DNA from: Leekyejoonella antrihumi
GTDB lineage: Bacteria; Actinomycetota; Actinomycetes; Actinomycetales; Dermatophilaceae
Direction: 5' to 3'
Assembly (NCBI RefSeq): GCF_007845645.1
Contig: NZ_VCQV01000015.1
Span: 1-64,000, forward strand
DNA length: 64,000 bases
A model generated the notes under the pieces. The model searched no databases. It was not told the DNA's origin and was given only the letters and a program-made list of their open reading frames with translations. Positions 26,441-32,945 of the stretch are shown here, in pieces; within the stretch, counting starts at the first letter, position 1; each line of letters opens with the position of its first letter. The translations under genes and the position numbers were made by a program.

Positions 26441-27196
26441 GTGACTACCGACGACACCACCAAGCTCTCCGACGCACAGCTTGCCGCCGACCTGGCCGTG
26501 GAGGCCGGCAAGGTGCTGATGGAGCTTCGGGGCCAGGGACTCGTCGGCAAGGAACTGAAGGATGCGGGCGACCGCACCTCGCATGAGTTCCTCATGCACG
26601 CACTGGCCAGGCACCGTCCGGGCGACGTAGTGCTCTCCGAGGAGGGCGCGGACGACCGGGCCCGCCTCGTCGCGGAGCGGGTCTGGATCGTCGACCCGGT
26701 GGATGGCACCCGGGAATACTCCGAGCCCGGCCGCACCGACTGGGCGGTGCATGTCGCGCTCTGGGAGAAGGGCGACCTGGTCGCCGGCGCCGTGTCCCGG
26801 CCGGCTGCCGGAGTCGTGCATTCCACCGACAACCCTCTGGCCGGCGACTCGGTGGACGCCGGCCGCATCCGGCTGGCGGTGTCGCGCTCCCGGCCGCCGG
26901 AGTTCGTCTCGCGACTCGCGGAGATCTTGCACGCGGAGCTGGTCCCGATGGGCTCGGCCGGAGTCAAGGCGATGTCCGTCGTGACCGGTGAGAGCGACGC
27001 CTACGTGCACGCCGGCGGACAGTACGAGTGGGACTCGGCCGCCCCCGTTGCGGTCGCCCGGGCCGCCGGGCTGCACACGAGCCGGCTCGACGGTTCACCG
27101 CTGGTCTACAACCAGCCCAACCCGTGGCTGCCGGATCTGATCATCTGTCGCCCACCGGTGCTCGCTGCTATTCGCGAGGGTCTGGATAAGCTGTAG
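26441..27196 (+). CDS. cysQ: 3'(2'),5'-bisphosphate nucleotidase (CysQ family)
   Basis: The product has 251 residues of the inositol-monophosphatase superfamily. The metal-binding motifs are VLSEEGADD, WIVDPVDGTREYSEPGRTD and WDSAAPVAVARAAG. CysQ removes the 3'-phosphate from PAP, the by-product of PAPS use, and can also act on PAPS. Its presence beside cysC implies that PAPS is made and consumed. GTG at 26441 is 19 bases after the permease stop. It ends ten bases before the converging phosphatase gene. Confidence 0.92.
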   Translation: MTTDDTTKLSDAQLAADLAVEAGKVLMELRGQGLVGKELKDAGDRTSHEFLMHALARHRPGDVVLSEEGADDRARLVAERVWIVDPVDGTREYSEPGRTDWAVHVALWEKGDLVAGAVSRPAAGVVHSTDNPLAGDSVDAGRIRLAVSRSRPPEFVSRLAEILHAELVPMGSAGVKAMSVVTGESDAYVHAGGQYEWDSAAPVAVARAAGLHTSRLDGSPLVYNQPNPWLPDLIICRPPVLAAIREGLDKL

Positions 27197-27205
27197 GAAC
27201 CCGCG

Positions 27206-27826
27206 TCAGTCCGCAGACTCGAGCGTCAGGATCGTCCGCAGCACGCGCACGATCGGCACGATGGCCGACTCGAGCTGCTCCGCCATCTTGTCGAACTCGC
27301 GCTCCCCGCGCTGGAAGGGGTCGATGACGTCGGCGTCCCCGTCGATGCGTGCATGGACCTCGTCCCGATGCAGGGTGCCGGCCGACACGACCCGCTGGAC
27401 GAAGTTCGCGTCCGGCTCGTCCAGAAATGACGGCTCGGGCGGGCCTGGCGGAATGTGCTCCGCGAGATCGGAGAAGTCGAGCACCGCAAAGGTGCGGCGC
27501 AATGCCTTCGGCTCCAGCCGCACGATCGTCGTGCGGTGCTCCCGGGTCGCACAGAGCACCAGGTCGACATTGCGGACCATCTGAGCCGTCACCTGACGGG
27601 CCCGGAAGCCCTCCGGGTCTCCCCCCGCAAGGCTCAGCCGCTCGGCGGCCATCGGCTCCATCTCGTGACCGGCGAGCGCACCGGTGCCGGCGCTGGTGAC
27701 CGCAATCCCGGTGCCGCGCAGCTCGCTTCGCAAGCGACGTTCCAGGTAGGGCGAGCGGCAGACGTTGCCGGTGCAGACCACCAGGATCCGTCCAGCCCCG
27801 GGCCGGAAGTCATTGCTGTCAGTCAT
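27206..27826 (-). CDS. Low-molecular-weight protein tyrosine phosphatase (active-type)
   Basis: The product has 206 residues. The P-loop LVVCTGNVCRSPYLE carries the nucleophile C18 and phosphate-binding R24 (C-x5-R-S), and the general-acid loop ADVIDPFQRGEREFD contains the Asp-Pro pair. The chain is longer than the typical 150 residues, with an extra C-terminal helix. In polysaccharide systems such enzymes reverse autophosphorylation of BY-kinases like the one at 2681-4120. ATG at 27826 lies inside the end of the upstream paralogue (eight-base overlap), so the two are probably translated together. Confidence 0.9.
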   Translation of the reverse strand: MTDSNDFRPGAGRILVVCTGNVCRSPYLERRLRSELRGTGIAVTSAGTGALAGHEMEPMAAERLSLAGGDPEGFRARQVTAQMVRNVDLVLCATREHRTTIVRLEPKALRRTFAVLDFSDLAEHIPPGPPEPSFLDEPDANFVQRVVSAGTLHRDEVHARIDGDADVIDPFQRGEREFDKMAEQLESAIVPIVRVLRTILTLESAD

Positions 27827-28511
27827 GCATCGAGGATATGAGAGAAGCCTGAGCGGTTGCCGATTGTCCGCATCGTGTCGCCAGCTCGATGGGGCGGTCC
27901 CGGGCGATCGTGCACAGGGCCTGCCCGATAGGCATCGCCGCGGCATCGAGCCGATCGGCGACGGACGCAAAGTCGTGCGAGCGGAACCCACCTGGATCGA
28001 TCAGGTCCGGCTCGTCGCGCAGACGGGCACGCACGTCGTGACGATGCTCGATCGCGGCCTCCACCAGGAGCCGCACCACAGACCCGCCGGTCCGACTGTC
28101 GGCCGGCTCCTGACGGAGCGGGTCGGATGCCAACCTCGCCGCGATATCGGCAAAGTCGAGCACGGTGAAGGTGTAGCGCAGCCCCCGGGGCTCCAGGCGA
28201 ACCACCGTCGTGCGCACCTCACGTGTGGCACACAGGACCAGGTCGGCACGCTGCACCATCTCCGCCGTCAGCCGGCGCGGCCCCATGCCACCTGGCTCTG
28301 CTCCGGGACGCCGCCCGAGCAGGAGGCGTGCCGTGAGCCGGACGATCGCGCTGCCGCCCAGAGCATCGACCTCGGCACCATGGACCGTGATCCCGGTATC
28401 ACCGAGCTGTGCCGCAAGCAACCGTGCGAGACGCGGCGATGCACCGACATTCCCCTCCCGGACGATCAGGATCCCCCCCGGCCGCAACCCTCCACCACCT
28501 GATTTGACCAT
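27819..28511 (-). CDS. Catalytically degenerate LMW-PTP paralogue (probable pseudophosphatase)
   Basis: The product has 230 residues and aligns along its length with the next gene. ADLVLCATREVRTTVVRLEP matches VDLVLCATREHRTTIVRLEP there, and both carry a TFxVLDF segment. In the P-loop the active copy has C18 TGNVC R24 S; this copy reads ILIVREGNVGASPRLAR, so the nucleophile position 18 is Arg and position 24 is Ala, at identical numbering. The acid-loop DP (DLIDPGGF) remains. The reading frame is intact and coupled to the active gene, so this looks like a retained non-catalytic partner or substrate trap, not a dead gene. The function is unknown. Confidence 0.85.
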   Translation of the reverse strand: MVKSGGGGLRPGGILIVREGNVGASPRLARLLAAQLGDTGITVHGAEVDALGGSAIVRLTARLLLGRRPGAEPGGMGPRRLTAEMVQRADLVLCATREVRTTVVRLEPRGLRYTFTVLDFADIAARLASDPLRQEPADSRTGGSVVRLLVEAAIEHRHDVRARLRDEPDLIDPGGFRSHDFASVADRLDAAAMPIGQALCTIARDRPIELATRCGQSATAQASLISSMHD

Positions 28512-28806
28512 GCCCCGAAACTACGCGAGGTGACGCCGCGCGGTCGACTACTTGACGACCTCCGTCGCAAACACGAAAACTCCTATTCGTCGCTGCCACT
28601 ACGAAACTCGCACTGTCTTGTCAAGTCACGCTCGCCTGTTGGTCACTCCCAGGGCTCGCCTGTGCGCCCGCTGAGTATTGGGTCACGAACTGGACTCGAT
28701 GCCCCGGTCTCGACCACGGCAGCGCCTCCCGCGGCTACCCTCACTCCTGCATGAACGACGTCTGATCGGGAAGGATCGGACCGACCGGGTGACAGGCAGG
28801 GTTGCG

Positions 28807-30321
28807 ATGGGGTGGAGTGCCAAAACCGGGCGGCCAAGCAACATCCCGCGCGACCTGACCGACCTCAACGGGCCGGCGATCGACCCGAAACCGCGTGTCC
28901 TCTGGCTCCTGCGGATGACGCGCATGGCCTCGCCGCTGGGCGAGGTCAAGGAGTTCTGCGCCCAGGCCACCGCCCTCGGCCACCCACTCGGCTCCGACAC
29001 ATTGAGCAGCATCGAGAACGGCCGACGCGCGATGTCGGCCGAGGTCATCACCACCTACGAGCGTGTCCTGCACAAACGCCCCGGCGACCTGCTCGGCCCG
29101 AGCGATGCGCTCTGGCGAACCTTCGGATCCATCGGCCTGCGGCACACCTCGCACACCACACGGGATGCGACCTGGACCGAGTTGGAGCGACTCGAGGGCC
29201 GGTTTCAGGACAACCAGATGACCGGGGGCGACTGGTTGTCCTTCAGCAACCTGGTCGATATGCGAGATGGGCTGATGCTCTTCCCCTCGGTGCAGGAGGA
29301 GTGGAGCGATCGCCTGGTGACCGAGATGATGAGGTCCGTGGGCGCGGCATACATCGCCCGGTGCGAGGCCATCTCACGACTGCTGCACGATCCACAACCG
29401 CGACGAGCCATCATCCAGGCCGTGCGTGTCGCGACGCACGAGGACGGCGCCCAGGGCACCATCGACGCGGTGGCCGCGCTCGGCGACGCACCGCGCGCAT
29501 CCGCCCTCGATGAGGTGCTTCGCATCTTCAGCACCACCACCGGCGGGCCCCGGACCGGCGCAGCGCTGGCCCTGCAGCAGTGGGCCGACCTGGGTGAGTT
29601 CGACACCGCCGACCGCGACCGCATCACCCGCCACCTGGTCGCCGTGGCCCACGATGACCCGACCGAAGGCGGGGAGGCTGCAATGGTCGTGGCTCCCTAC
29701 ATCTCGTCTCAGCTGACCACGGCGCTGTTGCGCCGCTCAGGTGCCGAGGGTCGAGTCGCGGCGCTGCCCACCCGCATGCGCCGGCCACCACGGATCGGGC
29801 AATACCTCTCGGCGGCCGCGAACTACTCCGGCATCTCTACAGACCCGATGCTGGAGCGGCTGCTGCAGGAAGCCCTCGCCCATGAGCACGATGGTCGCGG
29901 GCATCATGCCCTCGTGCTGCTCGGGGCCAGCCCCTACCGCGAGCCGATCGCCGAGACCGCCCTGGACATCTTCGCCTCCGCGGAGCCCCCGGCTCGCAAG
30001 GCCGCCGGTCACATGCTCACCTACCTCGCCGGCCCGCAGCACCAGCAGGCGCTGACGGCCCTGCTGCACGATCCCGAGCTCAGCGTCCAGGCGTTCGCCC
30101 TGCAGGCGCTCGCACACAGCTCGGGGGTGCCGGCGGACATCGACCTGCATGAGCACCTGATCCATCCCTCGCTCGCCTCGGCCACCATCTACGCGGCGGG
30201 AATGTCCGGACATCCCGACCTCGCCTCCGCCGTTGGATCTCGCTTCGTGCGGGGCGACGTCCAGCAGAGCGCCAAGTGGTGGATGGCCCACGGCACCCGC
30301 GTGGATGACGCGCCGGCGTAG
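28807..30321 (+). CDS. XRE-type HTH protein with HEAT-like repeat domain (copy 1)
   Basis: The product has 504 residues. Residues about 25-95 look like a helix-turn-helix of the XRE kind: VLWLLRMTRMASPLGEVKEF, LGSDTLSSIENGRRAMSAEV and ERVLHKRPGDLLG. The rest is almost all helical with repeating hydrophobic pairs resembling HEAT/ARM repeats (AIIQAVRVATHEDGAQGTID, HHALVLLGASPYREPIAETA, LSVQAFALQALAHSSGVPAD). It ends SAKWWMAHGTRVDDAPA. ATG at 28807 is the best start; an in-frame upstream start gives an arginine-rich extension. A paralogue lies at 30744-32240 and a small gene lies directly behind with a strong ribosome site. It is probably a DNA-binding regulator with a protein-interaction solenoid. 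No named family is recognised. Confidence 0.75.
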   Translation: MGWSAKTGRPSNIPRDLTDLNGPAIDPKPRVLWLLRMTRMASPLGEVKEFCAQATALGHPLGSDTLSSIENGRRAMSAEVITTYERVLHKRPGDLLGPSDALWRTFGSIGLRHTSHTTRDATWTELERLEGRFQDNQMTGGDWLSFSNLVDMRDGLMLFPSVQEEWSDRLVTEMMRSVGAAYIARCEAISRLLHDPQPRRAIIQAVRVATHEDGAQGTIDAVAALGDAPRASALDEVLRIFSTTTGGPRTGAALALQQWADLGEFDTADRDRITRHLVAVAHDDPTEGGEAAMVVAPYISSQLTTALLRRSGAEGRVAALPTRMRRPPRIGQYLSAAANYSGISTDPMLERLLQEALAHEHDGRGHHALVLLGASPYREPIAETALDIFASAEPPARKAAGHMLTYLAGPQHQQALTALLHDPELSVQAFALQALAHSSGVPADIDLHEHLIHPSLASATIYAAGMSGHPDLASAVGSRFVRGDVQQSAKWWMAHGTRVDDAPA

Positions 30322-30339
30322 CCCACAGGAGGCGGAGAC

Positions 30340-30513
30340 GTGAATGGCGCGGCGACGACGCCGTCGCGCGGCGACAAGTTCTTGCGGACGAAGCCCACTC
30401 GAGCCCAAGTCCGTGCCGCCCGAATCCTCCTGGACCAGGCCAAGCATGGCCGTGGAACGGTCGAGGTCACGCCTGCATGGGAAGCCCTCGCGAAGGCGCA
30501 GCCGGCAGACTGA
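30340..30513 (+). CDS. Small basic protein of 57 residues coupled to the XRE-HEAT gene
   Basis: A short open frame begins with GTG at 30340, seven bases after a perfect AGGAGG (30327-30332), and only 18 bases behind the stop of the XRE-HEAT gene. The peptide starts MNGAATTPSRGDKFLRTKP and continues with TRAQVRAARILLDQAKHGRG, ending LAKAQPAD. Nearly every third codon position is G or C, as in the window's real genes. The middle is a basic amphipathic helix. No transmembrane segment or known family is seen. It may be a partner or nucleic-acid-binding accessory of the upstream regulator. Confidence in translation is good; the function is unknown. Confidence 0.7.
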   Translation: MNGAATTPSRGDKFLRTKPTRAQVRAARILLDQAKHGRGTVEVTPAWEALAKAQPAD

Positions 30514-30743
30514 CTTCGGACATCCGTCCGCCTCGTCGAAGGCGTACCGCTGGCCCGTCCCGGTCGCGCGCAATGTTGTCGTGCGATGGCCCGTCAGCCC
30601 AGAATCGGGCGCGCCTTACTCGCACGTACGGCTCACGGGCCACTACCCTGGACAGAGACCCTGCACCTGCGCGTCCGTGGATGCTGCACCGGCCGGGTCG
30701 CTTGTTATGCATGCCGAGGACGCAGTGAAGGGACACCAGTCGC

Positions 30744-32240
30744 GTGAGTGATGGCCACGGGTTCCGGCCCCAGAGCCTCACCCCGATGGTCGCGCGGCGC
30801 ATCGACGTCGATGCCTGGGTGGGCTGGCTGCTGCGCACGCACCGTCTCGCTGCACGGCCTGGAGTCTCCGACGTCGCGTTCGGTGCGCAGTTGGCCGCCG
30901 CCGGATATCCCGCTGACGCGTCGTTCGTGGGCCGGTGCGAGGCCGGTCAGGACTCCGCCCCGGAGGCGATGATCACCGCCTACGAGCGCGTGCTCGGCCT
31001 GCCGCCTGGACAGCTGACCAGCGTATGTGAAGGTGCGAGATTTGCTCTCGCCGGTCAGCTGGCGAGTCCCCCTGACCTCACTCGCAGCGAAGTGGTCGAC
31101 CGGCTCGCGCTGGTCGACGCCCGGATCGAGGGAGCGACGGCGACGGGAGCGGACTGGCTGACCCTGACCACGCTGGCCGACGGGCCGCACCCGGTGATGC
31201 TGCCACCCAGACTGGCCCGCACCTGGGTCAGGCAGCTGCTGGCCGAGACGGTCCGCGCCGCGAGGTCCGCCCGCACAACCCGCATCCAGGCGCTCTGCCG
31301 CCTGGTGCGCAACCCACAGACCAAGGACGCGGTGGTCGACGTCGTGTTCGATCTCGTCGCGACGCCCGGCGCGGCAGGTATGGCCACCGCGCTCGGTGTG
31401 ATCGGCACCTCCGCCGACCCGCGGCTGATCGACCGGCTGATCACCACCCTTGAGGAGCCCTGCGCCCACGCCCGCCGTGCCGCAGCCCACGCCTTGCTGA
31501 CCCCGATCTCGCAAGATCGACTGACAGCGAGCCAGCGTGCCCGGATAGGCGAGGGCGTCCTGGGCGTATGCCGCCACGACCCGCAACGGGCGGCGACGGC
31601 CGTCGTGCTGGCCTCCCGTCTGTCCCCCGGCCTGGTTCGGCAGGCAACCAGCCTGCTGGGTCATGACCCTCGCCCACTACACCATCGGCAACAGCCCAGC
31701 CCCGAGCTGTATGCCAGGCTGACTGAGGCCCGACACGACCTCGACCCCAAGGACCCGGTGCTCGCCCAGCTGCTGCACGCGGCGCTGGTCGGACACTTCC
31801 CCGAGCGCCGGCACCATGCACTTCAGCTGCTGGGAGCCAGCCCCTACCGGTCGGCGCTCGCCGACCGGGCCACCGGCCTGATCGCGACCAGCGACGACCC
31901 GGTCACCAGGAGCACCGCCGCAATGACGCTGCCCTATCTGGCGGGCTCGGCTCAGCAACGCGGTCTGCTCGACCTGCTCTCCGGCTCCTCACCGCTGGTG
32001 CGCCCCAGCGCGCTGCAGGCGCTGGCCCACGGGGCCGAGATCCCGCCCTGGTTCAGCCTCCGGCCGCATCTGCGCGATCCCCTCACCCAGACCAGCGCCG
32101 TCTTCGCCGCCGGGATGTCGGGCCACCCCGACCTAGCCGCGGCCACCGATGCCGACTGTGTCAGCGCCCAGGTCCGGCAGAGTGCGCGGTGGTGGATGGC
32201 TCACGGCACCCGGGTCGAGGACGCACCGGCCACGGCCTGA
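30744..32240 (+). CDS. XRE-type HTH protein with HEAT-like repeat domain (copy 2)
   Basis: The product has 498 residues with the same plan as 28807-30321. The N-terminal helix-turn-helix region contains DAWVGWLLRTHRLAARPG, ASFVGRCEAGQDSAPEAMIT and ERVLGLPPGQLTSV. A long helical-repeat body follows. The shared tail motifs HHALQLLGASPYR, LPYLAGSAQQRGLLDLL, SALQALAHGAEIP, AGMSGHPDLA and SARWWMAHGTRVEDAPA show the two arose by duplication and keep their C-terminal halves best. GTG at 30744 has a GAAGGG-type site. It is followed directly by a 700-base repeat array. The DNA target and partner are unknown. Confidence 0.75.
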   Translation: MSDGHGFRPQSLTPMVARRIDVDAWVGWLLRTHRLAARPGVSDVAFGAQLAAAGYPADASFVGRCEAGQDSAPEAMITAYERVLGLPPGQLTSVCEGARFALAGQLASPPDLTRSEVVDRLALVDARIEGATATGADWLTLTTLADGPHPVMLPPRLARTWVRQLLAETVRAARSARTTRIQALCRLVRNPQTKDAVVDVVFDLVATPGAAGMATALGVIGTSADPRLIDRLITTLEEPCAHARRAAAHALLTPISQDRLTASQRARIGEGVLGVCRHDPQRAATAVVLASRLSPGLVRQATSLLGHDPRPLHHRQQPSPELYARLTEARHDLDPKDPVLAQLLHAALVGHFPERRHHALQLLGASPYRSALADRATGLIATSDDPVTRSTAAMTLPYLAGSAQQRGLLDLLSGSSPLVRPSALQALAHGAEIPPWFSLRPHLRDPLTQTSAVFAAGMSGHPDLAAATDADCVSAQVRQSARWWMAHGTRVEDAPATA

Positions 32241-32284
32241 CCCGCGGGGATGGGACCGGGCCTATCGTCGGTGGCCCGCCGACG

Positions 32285-32462
32285 GCGAACGAAGTGAGTC
32301 CGGTGGTGGACCATCCCCACGGGTGGTTGAGCCGCCGGCGAACGAAGTGAGTCCGGTGGTGGACCATCCCCACGGGTGGTTGAGCCGCCGGCGAACGAAG
32401 TGAGTCCGGTGGGGGACCATCCCCACGGGTGGTTGAGCCGACGGCGAACGAAGTGAGTCCGG
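32285..32462. repeat. 53-bp direct tandem repeats, four starts
   Basis: The block starting GCGAACGAAGTGAGTCCGG recurs at 32285, 32338, 32391 and 32444, a period of exactly 53 bases. The first three units are nearly identical and each ends ...CCATCCCCACGGGTGGTTGAGCCG; single changes are C/A in GCCGCCGG versus GCCGACGG and T/G in GGTGGTGG. The fourth start runs into the longer palindromic repeat. It lies right after the stop of the second XRE-HEAT gene. It has no coding potential consistent with the window. Confidence 0.93.
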
Positions 32463-32936
32463 CGCGTCGAAACCCCGTGAGAGTCCGCGCGTCTGGTGCC
32501 AGAGGTTTCGACACGGGCTCGCGCTTCGCGCTCCCCCGGCTCAACCAGCCGGGGGGGTGTGGCTCGCGCTTCGCGCTCCCCCGGCTCAACCAGCCGGGGG
32601 TTTTGCTCGCGCTTCGCGCTCCCCCGGCTCAACCACCCGGGGAAGTGTGACCCGGGCCCCACGGGTGGTTGAGCCGACGGCGAACGAAGTGAGTCCGGCG
32701 CGTCGAAACCCCGTGAGAATCCACGCGTTTGGTGCCAGAGGTTTCGACACGGGCTCGCGCTTCGCGCTCCCCCGGCTCAACCAGCCGGGGAGATGTGAAC
32801 CGGGCCCCACGGGTGGTTGAGCCGACGGCGAACGAAGTGAGTCCGGCGCGTCGAAACCCCGTGAGAATCCACGCGTTTGGTACCAGAGGTTTCGACACGG
32901 GCTCGCGCTTCGCGCTCCCCCGGCGGGGCCAGCCGG
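32444..32936. repeat. Palindromic REP-like composite repeats, 148-bp tandem units
   Basis: Each unit carries a left arm TGGTTGAGCCGACGGCGAAC...GCGTCGAAACC and a facing right arm GGTTTCGACACGGGCTCGCG...CCCGGCTCAACCA, which are imperfect reverse complements, so a transcript or single strand could fold into a long hairpin. Unit starts (GCGAACGAAG) fall at 32444, 32680 and 32828; the last two are 148 bases apart. The first unit is longer because the right arm core GGCTCGCGCTTCGCGCTCCC is present three times, near 32516, 32561 and 32604. Similar GGTTTCGA...CTCAACCA palindromes are common intergenic elements in Micrococcales genomes. The array separates the converging genes ending at 32240 and 32946. 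Confidence 0.9.
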
Positions 32937-32945
32937 GTGGTGGGG

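Noticed and set aside
26433-26444. Three-codon leader (ATG CCG ATG TGA) before cysQ as a further GTGA leader
   Set aside because: Too short to distinguish from chance and lacks a strong ribosome site.
30344-30751. 135-codon open frame overlapping the small gene
   Set aside because: Arginine/serine-rich shadow frame with poor wobble pattern; the overlapping 57-residue frame has the ribosome site and codon bias.
32285-32462. CRISPR-like array
   Set aside because: The 53-bp units are directly adjacent with no unique spacers and no cas genes are nearby.
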